DNA of 64,000 nt from Cryptomeria japonica (GCF_030272615.1 NC_081411.1:208164244-208228243); one strand, 5' to 3'. Shown: positions 11,990 through 23,672, numbered from the stretch's first letter. Made by a program: numbers and translations. Notes: generated by a model from the sequence alone, not told the origin.

Positions 11990-12529
11990 AGGAGGTCTAT
12001 TTTTAGAGTAAAGTGAAAGATACTTTGTAAGGTGTGTAAAGTGATCATTGACTCAGGATCAACAGACAATATCATCTCCAAAGAAGCAGTAAGTAAACTT
12101 GGGTTGAGTAGCATGCCACATAGTCATCCTTACAAAGTCACATGGTTGAATAAAGGACAGCATGTGTTAGTAAATGAACAAGTATGGGTTGAATTTGCAA
12201 TTAGGAAGTATTCTGACAGAATTTTATGTGATGTTCCACCCAGGGATGAATGTCATTTGTTGCTAGGTAGACCGTGGCAATTTGATAGAAAAGCTATCCA
12301 TGACGGAGAAAAGAACTCTTATGCATTCACAAAGGAAGGGGTGACATATAGGATTCAATCTTTGGTAGAGGATGAAGGAACCAAGACTAGTGGTCCTAAT
12401 GTGTTGTTGGCTGGAGGAAAGGAATTTTTGAGAGATCTCAAGAAAGGAGATGGAGAACATTATGCTCTCTTAGTGAAACCTTGTCAAGAAAAGAAGACTA
12501 AACAAGAAAGTTTACCTAAAGAGGTTTAG
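11990..12529 (+). pseudogene. Chromovirus aspartic protease region, inactive
   Basis: In frame with gag after a stop. DSGSTDNIIS near 12047 is the catalytic aspartate motif of retroelement proteases, here with DSG intact. A 165-codon open stretch runs 12032-12529 and ends in TAG, with two further stops in the linker to the reverse transcriptase. The protease would cut the gag-pol precursor. Its motif is preserved, but the surrounding frame is broken. Confidence 0.8.
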
Positions 12530-12559
12530 CAGTTGTTAGAATAGCTTAAGGACATTGTG

Positions 12560-13900
12560 AGAGATGGAATACCTGCAATGCTATCTCCTCCTAGAATAGT
12601 AAGTCACTAGATAGACTTTATACCTGGAGCATCACTTCCTAATAAGGCTGCATATAAGATGACTCCTTAACAAAACAAAGAAGTGGCAAGAGAAGTACAA
12701 GAGCTGCTTGATCAAGGTCTAATTAGAAAAAGTATAAGCCCACGTGTTGCGGCAGTGGTCTTAGCAACCAAGAAAGGAGGTAAATGGAGATTATGTACTG
12801 ACTCTCGGGAAATAAACATAATCACCATAAGATACAGATTTCCTATCCCTAGAATTGAGGATTTAATGGATTGTCTTGGAGAAGCAAAGTATTTTACTAA
12901 GCTAGATTCAAAGAGTGGATATCACCAGATCCGGATTAAAGAAGGGGATGAATGGAAAACAACTTTTAAGACTCCAGAGGGGTTATATGAGTGGTTGGTT
13001 ATGCCATTTGGGCTTACTAATGCCCCTAGCCCCTTCATGAGGTTGATGAATGAGGTGTTGAAGGACTACATAGGTATATTTGTAGTGGTATACCTTGATG
13101 ATATCCTCATATTCAGCAAAATAGAGGAAGAGCATCTTGAACACTTGTAGATTGTATTAAAGAAACTACATGAGGAACAGTTGGCAATCAATCTTGAAAA
13201 ATATGAATTCATGAAACACGAACTCATTTATCTAGGTTTTCTTATATCCCAAGGCACTTTGGAAATGGATCCTAGCAAGGTGGAAGCAATACAGAGTTGG
13301 CCTACATTGAAAACTGCCACTGAGGTAAGAATTTTTTATGGACTTGCCCAATTTTATAGGAAGTTCATTCGAGGATTTAGTGAAATTTGTGCTCCTATTC
13401 TTGATACAATTAAGGCTGGGTTGAAAAATAATTTTAGGTGGACTAAAGAATCTGACCAGGGGTTTGAGTTGCTCAAAAAGAGGATAGCTACCCAACCCAT
13501 CCTGTTTTTACCAAGTTTTGATAAGTTGTTTACCCTAGAATGTGATGCTAGTCATATAGCAATAGGAGTTGTTTTGAACCAAGAGGGAAGACAAGTAGCA
13601 TTATATAGTGAGAAATTGAATGAAGCTAAGAAGAGATATTCATCCTATGACTTAGAATTTTATGCCTTAGTGCTAGCTCTTAGGAAGTGGAGGCATTATC
13701 TTTTTCCCAAAGAATTTGTAGTGTTTACAGATAACCAAGCCTTGAGTTTTATCAATTCTCAAGAAAAGTTGAGCAATAGACACATCAAATGGATAGCATA
13801 CCTGCAAGCATACACTTTCACTATCAAGCACAAAAAGGGATAGTCGAACAAGGTAGCAGATGCCTTAAGTAGAAAACTTCTCACTGTCCAAGAAGTGACT
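12560..13900 (+). pseudogene. Chromovirus reverse transcriptase and RNase H, inactive
   Basis: Same frame as gag. The 155-codon stretch 12683-13150 carries KRKSISP-like fingers, [11 protein letters not shown], the MPFGLTNAP motif and the catalytic YLDDIL near 13090. After one TAG the frame continues through 13181-13843 with the thumb and connection, then RNase H (LECDASHIAIG near 13540, DLEFYALV near 13650, TDNQAL near 13728). TAG at 13841-13843 cuts off the RNase H end just before the conserved DALSR segment. These enzymes copy the RNA into DNA. Catalytic residues remain, but stops separate the parts. Confidence 0.9.
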
Positions 13901-15415
13901 TTGCAAAGCATAGGTGTGGAGAGTTTCAAGGAGCTTTACAGAGAAGATGAAGACTTTTCTGAGGTATACAAGGTATGCAGTGAGTTTAATAATCATTTCA
14001 ATAGCTAGTATGAAAATTACAAAGTGGTATTTTGTTTAAGGGATGTCAGTTATGAGTGCCAAGAGGATCTATGAGGGAAAATCTCATATAGGAAAAACAT
14101 AAGGGAAGTCTTAGTGGACATTTTGGTCTAAATAAAACACTTGAGCTGGTGCAAAGATTTTATTATTGGCTGAAAATTCATAAAGACATCAGGAAGTATG
14201 TTGAGCAGTGTTTTGTGTGTCAGAGAGTCAAGGTACTAGTTCAAATGCTGGACTATACCAACCTTTACCAATTCCCAAGTAACTGTGGGAGTGCATCGAC
14301 GTGGATTTTATTGTAGCTTTGCCAAAACCCACGACTTGCCTGGATAGTATTTTTGTCATTGTTGACCGGTTTAGTAAAATGAGTCATTTTGTTCCATGCA
14401 AGACTACGCATGATGCTAGTTACATTGCACATTTATTTTTCAAAGAGGTGGTAAGAATTCATGGGCTGCCTCTTAGTATAGTTTCAGACAGGGATGTGAG
14501 GTTTATGGACACTTTTGGAAAACTTTGTGGACAAGACTGGGAACTAACCTTTCTTTTGGTTCTGCGTACCATCCGTAGACAGATGGTCAAACTGAGGTCA
14601 TTAACCGAGTATTGGGTAAGCTTCTAAGGTGTCTGACAAAGGAATATGGACAGATGTGGGATCAAGTGCTACCACAGGCAAAATTTGCATATAATGACAG
14701 TGTCAACAAAACTACAGGTAAGAGTCCTTTTGAGATTGTTTATGGACTCCACCAACGTGGTGTTTGTGAACTTCAAGATTTAGGGAGCCTGGAAGGAAAA
14801 AGTGGACATGCAGAGGATTTCATCCAGTCTATGAAAGAGGTGCATGAACAAGTGCAAAAAACATTGGTCGACACTATGCAGGGGATTAAAGCTAAAGCAT
14901 ATCAGAGGAGAAAAGACATTCAATTTGCAGTTGGAGACATGGTTATGGTGCATCTGAACAAGGCAAGATTGCAGAAGGGAGTTCCTAGTAAGCTTCAGAT
15001 GAGGTGAATAGGTCCTTGAAAATTTTTGGCTAAGTATGGTTCCAATGCTTCTAAGGTATATTTACCCGCAGATTTGGCATTGTCCCCTATGTTTAATGTC
15101 CAAGACTTCGTTCAGTATAAAGGTCTCGTAGGAGTGCTAGATGGACTGAATCTAGAAGGGGAAACTACTCTCAGTGATATTCTAGTCCCACCCGTTTCTA
15201 AACCACAGGCGGAACCGATTTTAGATTCTAGGGTGAAGAAGCAAATGAGGCATGGCATGTATATGAAATACTTAATCAAGTGGCTCAACTTACCTGAGGC
15301 CAAAGCCACTTGGGTTGTAGAATTCGATTTCAAAAGACTGGGCATTGATGTCGCCTTGTTGTCCCTAAGGGGGACTTTATTTTTTGTGTGGGGAGTATGG
15401 TGCAGGAGCACCTAA
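13901..15415 (+). pseudogene. Chromovirus integrase with C-terminal chromodomain-like segment, inactive
   Basis: A zinc-binding N-terminus is visible near 14110-14215 (GHFGLNKT, then CFVC). The core begins near 14301 with DFIVALPKP and reads SDRDVRF near 14490. The frame shifts by one near 14514, and TAG replaces the Gln codon in the conserved HPQTDGQ motif. From 14612 the original frame resumes (FAYNDSVNKTTGKSPFE). A chromodomain-like end (YLIKWLNLPEAKATWV) lies at about 15265-15340, which defines a chromovirus. The reading frame ends a few bases inside the 3' LTR. The enzyme inserts the element's DNA, and the chromodomain steers it to modified chromatin. Confidence 0.85.
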
Positions 15416-17113
15416 GGGTGAGAAAATACCCTTTTCAATTTTGGCAATTTTGGCATAAGGACTGGTTTGAGTCCATTAAGTTGTTTGTTTGGAGCTTGGA
15501 GTGCATTTTTGTCTTCTTTTTGAAAATTCATGTTTTCAGCGAGACTTACCCCGACGAAGTCGCCAGCAGTTGGAGTGATTCAAAGTGGAACCATCGGATA
15601 TTGGCGGGAGTATTTTCCATCTACCCCAATAACCCGATGAAACCGCTAGCTAACGGGTGAGCAAGTCCTAGGTTGATCAACGTCGGTCACTATACCGCTA
15701 TGGAAAATTGCACGAGGTTTATCTCCCACAACTTGGCGACCTTGGTGGGACCCAGCAAGAAGTCAAAGAGTGGAGTGAGTCGAAGTGGAGCCATCGGGTA
15801 TCAGAAAGACTAGTTTTTGTGTTGCCTGATAACTCGATGGGAAAGCATGCGGTTTGGAGCGCACCATCGGCTATCGGTATCACATGTTTGGAGCTACATT
15901 GATAACCCGATGGGAAGGCAAAAATTTTGGAGCGCATCATCAGCCATCGATAGAACATGTTTAGAGTTATACCAACAACCCGCTAAGGAATATTTTTGTT
16001 GGGAGTGCACCATTGGCCATCAGCAAGAATGTCTTGATGCTAACCCAATGACCCGATGGAAACCAATGTGGAAGTGCACAATGTGTGAAATGTCATCAGA
16101 CATTGGAGTAAGTGTTTTGAGGCTACTTCGATGACTAGATAGAAAAACAAGTGAGTTGTAAACCACCATCGGACGTCGGGATAAGTGTTGCGGTGCTTAC
16201 CCGACGACCTGATGGAGGTTGAAAGACAGTTACATCAGGAAACTGATTGTGTCGAGTTTGATCTTGTCCATTAGGGATGTTTCATTAAATGGAATAGAGG
16301 CTATAAAAGACCCAATGGGAATTTTGTATAGAGGTTAGAAGGAGGTTGGATAGGTGGAATGAAGAACATCTTTTGAATAACAAATTGAAGACCATTTTCT
16401 AGTTTCTTTCTCAGAGTTCAATTTGAAAACTCTAAATAATGGCTTAACTCTTTAAATGCCAGTATGATAGAGTAAATGTTACTTTTTTGTGTTTTGTGAG
16501 TTCCAATTTTGAATTCGTGCCAAGCTCGGCTCTATAAATAAGTTGTCATTATGTTTCTTGATTTTTGTTGGTGACAAGTAGTTATAACATGGCTTTGTCT
16601 TGATTCTCCATCGTGGGATCCACATGACTATTGGAGGTTGTCAAGAAGAGCCAGTCATGTATAGTAGAGTTCTATATGTAGCAGACCAGGGAATGGCGTT
16701 GGCCGTTTCAGTAGACTGGCCCTAGGCGAGCTTGATGATAGCCCGACTAGGTATTAGTGACCAAGAGGAATCACTTTCAGGGTAGATTGGAGTCTAGGTT
16801 GTTAGCCTTAGATCAGAGGAAGATAGGATCAAAGGGAGAGAAGATCCAATCATGAGGAGGAAAACAACTTAGCAAAAGTTGTAGGTATAATCCATGGTAG
16901 AGAAAACCCTGCAAGGTGGCTGGTGAGATCTGGTGGATTAGTGAGTTGGTGGATTTAAGAAAGTGAATTTACATAGAGAAGAGTATCAAACCTTGGTAGT
17001 GAGGACCTAGAGTGGATTAGGGGAGTAGTGAGAGGAGAATTCTTGGGGTAGGCTAGGAAGAAAGTCTTAGAGTAAGTCAAGCTAACTCAAGCAACTATGA
17101 TCCTCCCTATCAG
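15399..17113 (+). repeat. Chromovirus 3' LTR
   Basis: Copy of 9006-10728 with scattered substitutions and small indels, one being a short repeat near the start that the 5' LTR has in extra copy. A purine-rich GTGTGGGGAG at 15386-15395 is the likely polypurine tract. TATAAAAG is at 16302-16309 and the ~70 bp repeats are at about 15590-16225. Confidence 0.85.
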
Positions 17114-18764
17114 GTTTCCTCATCAACCTCGAGACAAAACAAATCCAATCGGATATTGTCCGATCTGATCTCCCAGACAACCAACTGCACATCTCTATCA
17201 TTAACTCACCTTACAATACATGTCTTCTAATATTAGCAACCATGACCTCGTCTCTCAACCTACCTCTGTCAAAACACCATTAATTTTTTTGTTGTTTCCT
17301 TCTCGAGGTCTTCTCACAATCCAGTCTTCTTTCTTAGATCCAGACACCAACAACTCCCTAATTTGTCTCTGTCACTCATTCTTCCTCAAGCCACAGTTTT
17401 ATGATCTGATCCACAAATCACGTGATCCATATTAAATGCATAATAGTAGAAACACCTATCTCTACACGGTATTCCACTGACCTCTGCATGCTTTCCTATT
17501 CATCTCCACATGGCATCCGTATCCACATCCACCTCTGCTAGGTTTTCTATGTCAGTATGGATTGGATCACCGACCAACTCCATTACTAGGTTCATCTACC
17601 AGTATACTAACCCTGTTGATTAAACCCTCAAACCAGTATGTCCCTTGCACTCAGCATCTCTTCCGGTGGACTACTCAATCGGTGAGCACTCTTGATAACT
17701 TGTCTTGTGCACAACTTCATTAGATGGGGATTATTTTGCATCTACACCTTGTCCATATTATCGGTGGACTTACATACCGGTAAACACTCTTGAGGACACC
17801 ATGTCATCAAACTTCCACAAAATCCATCTTCAATCAAGCCATTCTTCTCTATCTGCATCTACTCAGTCGTTCCTTCTCCCTGATCAGCTCGGACCATATC
17901 TCAACCGGTTTGTCAAAGTGACAAACTCATTACTCTTCATCCGTACTAGCATCTGAACATGCCTTCTCATTCAATCCAATGTATATCCTGATTTCATGTA
18001 CTTGAGGCATTCCTTTGATTCACCGATAGATCTGGTGTGAGCCTTCAAAATACCTGCCTTTGCCTCATCTTCCTTATCTCACAAGACTAAGATGCACACT
18101 TTGCATAATAAGAGATAAGTTCCATTTACCGGTGAGAGTGACACCTTATTCCATCTCCATCATACAATGCACTCATGTAACTTCCTTGTTTATGCAGCAC
18201 ATCTTCAAACAGGCACATGTGATCCGGTGTGCGCACATTCACTATCATTCATTTCTTCTCATGATGATTGCATCTTCATCCAGTGGGATTCCTTCTATTC
18301 TGCAACCTCACAGTATACTGATGGCCTATTCATCCTTCTCCTCCTGTGTTGATGTGGTTTAGGTAGAATTATGCCTCTTCATTACAAACATCTCAAGCAC
18401 CTTGCCCATCCTGCTTGTACACTGGTCATGACCTTTTCTAGTTGGTAGCTACTCACTTGGTTGATTTGTTTTCTCCATGTCAACACATCACTTACCAATT
18501 GACATCCTTTCCTTTCCGGTGATACACTGTATCGGTAACCTATTAATCTCATCCACACAAGTTAGGCATTAACTTGTGTACCAGTGACTATAGTGATAAT
18601 TCCTCTGAGTGGCATGCTCTTTCTTACCTTACTGGTGTTCTGCAACACAAGGTGATATCAAGGGTATCTCATATTGAACTCCTGCATGACAGTGTTTCAC
18701 ATACATCTCTCATACCAGTATTCATCCCATACCGGTTGACATCAGTGACAACACAATGCCAACA

Positions 18765-19168
18765 CTTTCCCTTCAAATATTTTTAGACATTAAGTGCCCA
18801 TTAGTCATTTCTCTTTCTAATCCAATGACACAAGGAGAATTTGATTTACACATCTATCTTTGCCAATGATAATCCTTGAACAATCTAATCTCACTAATGA
18901 GCCATGAATTTGTTGAGAATGTGAAAAGTAGTCATCTAACGATTCCTTTTCCCTTCTCCCAATCTCATCATGTTTGAATTATTAAATATTCATATAAATT
19001 ATGAGTCCAAATCATGTATTTTGGATTAAAGAAACAATGAGTAAAGATATTCTCCTACATTCCCATGGATGTAGCCTTATTGGTGATTGTAATTTATTTA
19101 TTTGTCTATTTTTTATTATCTTTATTGTTATTTTTGTTGTTTATTACTATTTTTTTAATAATTAAACT
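18765..19168. other. Flank between the tandem element and a copia remnant
   Basis: AT-rich. An open frame at 19065-19277 encodes a hydrophobic, low-complexity peptide with no recognisable domain. Part of this stretch may be a worn 5' LTR of the copia remnant, since a primer-binding-like site follows at 19176, but I cannot delimit it. Confidence 0.3.
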
Positions 19169-19175
19169 CAACAAT

Positions 19176-19368
19176 TGGTATCCAAGACTTGTGAGGTTGT
19201 GGCTGGGGTGCTATTTGTCTTTGTTGTATCTTTTGGCAGTGTTCCTTTTTTGGTTATGGATCCATGATAAATCCTAGGGTTTCAAGTCCCTTCAAAACTT
19301 GTTGTACGTAGTTTTTGATCTCCTCAAAACCTATTTTCTCCCCTAATCAAAACAATTGGTATCCAAGA
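19176..19368 (+). promoter_or_regulatory. Two copies of a primer-binding-like site
   Basis: AACAATTGGTATCCAAGAC occurs at about 19170-19188 and again at 19350-19368. CA followed by ATTGGTATC is the usual LTR-to-primer-site junction of plant copia elements, so one or both mark the 5' end of the remnant that follows. Why it is duplicated is unclear. Confidence 0.4.
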
Positions 19369-19409
19369 CAAGAATAAACTATAAGAAAAGTTGTGATTAA
19401 ATTGAAGGA

Positions 19410-20465
19410 AAATGGAAGAAGTAGATAAATGGAGAATTGAAAAATTCTTGGGCAAAAAATTGGAATGTGGAAGGTACAATTGGAAGTTTTGTTGGTGCCA
19501 ATAGAGAAATAATTCTAGAGTGAAAACCAAATAAGTCATATATAATGTCCAATAAAGAATGGGAGAAATTGGACAAGAAGGTGGTGGCACCATTAATTAT
19601 TTCCCTCTTCACTAATGTGTTGTTCAATTTTGTAACTGTGAAGACATCAAAAGGTCTTTGGGGATGTTCATCTTACATGTATGAAGATGATGTTTATTAT
19701 CTTATTCTAACCAAAAGACAACCTATAGTAGATACTTAGGTGTTAGATTCAAAAGCATCATTTCATTCCACTTCATAATAGGAGTATTTGAAAAAAGTTA
19801 AAGCTGTAATTTTGGTAAGATCTATCATTGTGATAATAAGTCTTGTGATGTTGTTAGCAAAGAGAATATTTTTTGAAAATACAAAATAGAAATAATTGGC
19901 TATTGAAAGATGTTAGATATGTCCCTTAGCTTCAAAACATGATTTTAACAATGTAATTGGATTCTTCAGGATGTAGAATTACTTTGAAATCAAGTATATG
20001 GATAGTGACAAAAGGAGTCTTGGTAATTGATAAGGGTAAGAAATAAAGAACTTTGTATGTGGTACAGAGTAATAATGAAGTGGGAGCTATGAAGGAAGTT
20101 GAAGATAGTGACACATGGCTTTAGCACAAGAGGCCCAATCACATGAGGAAGCAAGGCATTGATATTTTGCACCAATCATCTATGAGGTTTGAAATTGGTA
20201 GATTTGGAAACATGTGAGAATTGTATATATGAAAAGAAAAAGAAAATTATCTTATATAAAAAGGAACATAAAACGCGGTCATTGGAGCTAGAGTGTTTAA
20301 TTGTATTTGGTCCAATGGACGTAGCTTCTATTGGTGGGTCTACCTATTTTGTTGTATTTCCCAATGATTGCACTAGAAAGGTTTATGTTTATATATGATA
20401 AGCTTAAAAACTAAAATATTTGATAAGTTTAAAAAAATTTAAATAATTTGTTGAAAACTAAATAA
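19410..20465 (+). pseudogene. Decayed copia gag-protease-integrase fragment
   Basis: The plus strand shows a copia gag start near 19411, then MSNKEWEKLDKK (19545-19739). A protease-like VLDSKASFH near 19742 has Lys where Gly is expected. A pre-integrase block includes CENCIYEKKK near 20210, and the integrase start reads VFGPMDVASIGGS near 20308. Stops and shifts are frequent and large parts are missing. The sequence loses similarity after about 20465, so reverse transcriptase and RNase H are absent. This is an old, truncated insertion. Confidence 0.7.
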
Positions 20466-21584
20466 AAGATTAGATTAATATCATGTGCAATCATTGGGAA
20501 ATATTTGCACATGATATTATGAAGAGAGTTTGTAGCATAATATCATGTGCAAAATAATATATTTTAAGAAATGATGTCTAATCTTCATCCTTAGAAATGT
20601 TGTCTGACCCATTGAATCATATAGATGGTGATGAGGATACTAGTTATGAAGGCTCAACTAAAGATGGTGTATTGCAAATAGGAGAAGAGTAATTTTATGA
20701 TGCATAGAATGATCTTGAGGCTAAACTTGTGGATGGCCCTAAATATGTGCTTGGTGGTATCCTTAGTGAAAATGGTAGGAATTCATGTAGATTATTTGAA
20801 TCGAAAGGACCTATACCTCATTTCTTCTTAGGAGGATTTGAAGATTTAATTTCTCCTCTCTCACCCAATCTAAATATTCTAGGAAATGATCGTAATGAGA
20901 AAGTGGATGGTACTAGTGTTAGTTACATTCTAATGCAAAGGAATCAGTAGTCATCATTTTCATAGAAGAAAATAGAGTCTAAGTCATTGCCCAACAACCC
21001 CAAGTAGCTTGAAGATGAGGAAAATTCTTGCCCCATAATTAATATATATCCACATCACAATGGTAGAGGATTAAAATTCTATCATATATTTGAAGTTTGA
21101 GGATGAAGGATTCGTAAAGAGGAAAAAACTATCCACCAACATGGATATAAAAGAGGGAATGTTTTCATCAAAACATAGTGACATTAACAATCTCTAGGTG
21201 TGATTTAGTGAGGCATCCTCTTCCTTTTTATCAACCTCTACACCTTTTTGCACAATGTTGGCTAAAAAGAAGAGAGAATCAGAGCATGGCGTTAGATTTG
21301 GGTTGAACACTAGTGAAATCAACTAGCTCCTTTCTATATTTTATGCTCATCGAATTTTAGTTAGGAAGTTCACTTAGAGCTCTATTACTACTCTTAGTGT
21401 CCCCTGTGATTAGGATTTTCTATTATGTTATATCTATTAATGTACATCTTTAATGTTCTCGATAATCTGCAGATCTAAGAATCGGAGTGAAAGGATCAAC
21501 TAACACAATAAATGAAGTGGTTGTGATTACAATCTCCAATATCCTCTTCCTGATGATTTTATTTTTGATGAACCAAAAATAACA
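20466..21584. other. Unassigned stretch with a short inverted repeat
   Basis: Contains a perfect 15 bp inverted repeat (20476-20490 and 20505-20519) and a third copy at 20538-20552. A 73-codon plus-strand frame (20729-20950) extends a somewhat longer stop-broken reading from about 20597. I do not recognise the product. Nothing else is supported here. Confidence 0.3.
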
Positions 21585-21632
21585 CTAGTGAAATTCCAAG
21601 AAACTAGTCAGTGAAACTCGCTTGATTGATAT
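21585..21632 (-). pseudogene. Possible fragment of a lectin-kinase paralogue (end of lectin domain)
   Basis: About 45 bp match the intact gene at 27632-27677 at roughly 80% by eye, the part encoding RLISWNFSS at the end of the lectin domain. Orientation agrees with the other fragment at 23318-23459. The match is short and could be chance. Confidence 0.35.
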
Positions 21633-21639
21633 GAAAAGG

Positions 21640-23310
21640 GTATGCTCAACATCAACATTGGCACAAAAATGGAGGAGAGAGGGAGTAGCCGAGGACCTAG
21701 GGTTTCATGTGTGGGAAGACGTAATGGAGAAGATGAGGATTTGCAAGTGGATGATGTTGAGCTAGGGAGATGCAGACTTTCTATTTACCTACTTCTTCAT
21801 GGATGTAAGGGCTGGGTGGCTTTCTAGTCTGTTCTTTCCTAGATCGTCTGGCAACTATTTTGGTTGGTTTTGATAGCACCCTTTGGGAATTGTGTGCTCA
21901 GTTCCCTAAGACTTTATTCGAATCTATCTTTTCGTCTCGTTGGGTCTATATATTTTCTCCTAGAGGGTTTGGCTCACTGTCCCCTATTTTTAAGATCTTC
22001 TTTGTCTAGGGGTTCATGAATTTATGGGGTTGTTTTTGCATTTTTGGTGAGGTGGTATGCCCTATTAGGCTGTTCTAGCATGCTCCCCTCTTTGGGTGTG
22101 GCCTTCTCACCTTTCTCCCTCATGTGGTGAACAATTGTTCCTTTGTGCCTTGCACTAGATTTTCCGGTCCTTTCATGCTAATTGGTGTTTGCTTTGCACG
22201 GATGGAGCAGCAGTGCTTTTTTCTTGGACCTACCCATTTGTCTTTTGGCTGGTAGATGGGATTTGATGGGGATCTAGCCCATGTTTTTCCTTTCTTTGTG
22301 GTGGCCAGCCCCTTGTTGGTGGTTCCCCTTGGCCTTTGCAAGAGATGGGTGTCTGGATGGTCTTCTTCTTTCGAGCTACTAGAGTCTTGGGTGCCTTGTG
22401 TTGGAAAAGTCATGGTTTAGCTTTCTCCACTTTTTGTAAAAGGCTTTTCGTTTCTTCCCTACTTGTGCTTCTAGGATCCATTTCTTATAGAGCCATTTTC
22501 ATTTTTCTTCTCAATTTTTGGTTAAGGATTCTTGTGGGTTTTTTGGTGTTATCTGATTCGTTGTGGTTTTTGGAGCTTTGAGGTTTCAATATTCATGTAT
22601 TCATCTGTAGGATCCTATGCATTTTTCCTTGGCTCCCCTCTAGCCTTCTCCTTTTAAGGGGATGTTTTCTACTATAGAGGTGGAGAACACTCAATTGGAT
22701 TTGGTCATAGATTGGCCTTCTTTGCTTCATTTTTCCTCTCTTGCAGATCCTATTGAAGTGGTGGCTTCTCTTATTGAGGTAGAGAATGACTTTGTGGGAG
22801 ATGTTGGAAGCTACTTAGTGGGGGCTCTTGCCACACTATTGGTGGTCTTTAGTTGCAATGATGGTGTGTATGCCTTTAATCTTTTCCTCTATCTTTCATC
22901 TCCTATGGAGGTGGAGACCAATATGGAGTTCAAGATTCTGGTGTTTGCAGGGATCATTTTCTTTCACTAGATGAAACATTTGGAAGCCTTTTCAAAACCC
23001 ATTCTTCTAGTAAGTTTAGTTTGTAATAATTTTATGTCCCTAGAAGTGAAGGTTATGGGAGCCTTGGTAAAACCCATGTTAAAGGTTAAGGAAGCCTCAA
23101 AAAACCCTCTATTTATGATTGTTTGAGGTCTTAATGGCCTAGGTCTTGTTGTAGGCTCATCCAGTCCTTTGATGGCTATTGGTTTTGACTTGGTTGTGTG
23201 GTGGTTGTAGTTAGCTCTTGATGTATTTTTTGCAACATTCTTTGTTGGGTTCTAGATTCCCATGCCTAAACCCTTTGTACTATTTGTAAATTGGATTACA
23301 TCATCCATTA
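21640..23310. other. Unassigned GT-rich stretch between two lectin-kinase fragments
   Basis: The plus strand is rich in T and G and has several modest open frames (22336-22581, 22662-22970) with no recognised domain. If the two flanking lectin-kinase fragments come from one pseudogene, this ~1.7 kb sits where ~0.65 kb of lectin coding would be, so it may be an inserted repeat. Confidence 0.3.
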
Positions 23311-23317
23311 CAAGAGC

Positions 23318-23459
23318 ATCACCGTACAGCCGAACAAGTTTTGGGCCCTATAGTTCAAAGCTAATTGACACATCTTCTCATCTGTAATTGAAATTTGTAA
23401 TAGAAGACAGTGTGATGCTCCATATATATAGCAAGTACGTGTGACATACTAAAAGCTAT
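23318..23459 (-). pseudogene. 5' fragment of a lectin receptor kinase paralogue
   Basis: Aligns with the first ~48 codons of the intact gene (28427 leftward): signal peptide and start of the lectin domain. The start codon is ATA instead of ATG (23457-23459), and a small indel shifts the frame inside the signal peptide. Similarity ends abruptly at about 23318. The shared stretch includes TGAAATTTGTAATAGAAGAC on the plus strand. It has no remaining kinase part nearby. Confidence 0.75.
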
Positions 23460-23498
23460 TGAACCCCACTCCACTATAAGACCCTCTCTTCTAATTTT

Positions 23499-23672
23499 TT
23501 TTTTTTTTGATGGAGGTCCAGACTTGACCCGATTCCGCAAATTCAAATTTGCCCAGGGGACGATCTTGGCCTCATCCCTTATGATGTCGGAGCCTTGCAC
23601 TTAGCAAGACCTGATCATTGGTGGGCTCATTTAGAGCCTTTCAACTTCACCAGTAGACCAAGGGCCCATTGA
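23499..23672 (-). mobile_element. SINE-like insertion with target duplications
   Basis: A minus-strand element of about 175 bp ends in a poly(A) tail (the T run at 23495-23508). It is flanked by imperfect 15 bp direct repeats, CTCTCTTCTAATTTT (23484-23498) and CTCTCTTTTAATTTT (23673-23687). The head contains GGTCTACTGGTGAAG, resembling a tRNA-type A box. It lies just upstream of the lectin-kinase fragment at 23318-23459. Confidence 0.65.

Larger units (their letters stand above)
9006..17113 (+). mobile_element. Complete but inactive Ty3/gypsy chromovirus
   Basis: An 8.1 kb element with two LTRs of about 1.72 kb, a methionine-tRNA primer-binding site, gag, protease, reverse transcriptase, RNase H, integrase and a C-terminal chromodomain-like segment, in the usual gypsy order. 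It sits inside the older copia-type LTR and is flanked by GTTTC. By eye the LTRs differ by several percent, so it is not recent. The coding region lies nearly all in one frame, as expected for a fused gag-pol, but is broken by many stops and by frameshifts near 13850-14300 and near 14514. Confidence 0.9.
8060..18764 (-). mobile_element. Outer LTR of the tandem element, split by a chromovirus insertion
   Basis: The two LTR parts are 8060-9005 and 17114-18764. Removing the insertion and one copy of its target duplication leaves about 2,592 bp, against 2,567 bp for the LTR at 2648-5214. Ends are TGTTAGTC and CCAACA, like the other LTR. This is the 5' LTR of the run. The flank to the right begins CTTTC, but the matching target duplication would lie left of the window. 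Confidence 0.85.

Noticed and set aside
1-18764. CRISPR-like or satellite interpretation of the long direct repeats
   Set aside because: Primer sites, polypurine tracts and TG/CA ends show these are LTR retroelements.
22662-22970. 102-codon plus-strand frame as a membrane protein gene
   Set aside because: Hydrophobic only because the strand is T-rich; neighbouring frames are equally open and no family is recognised.
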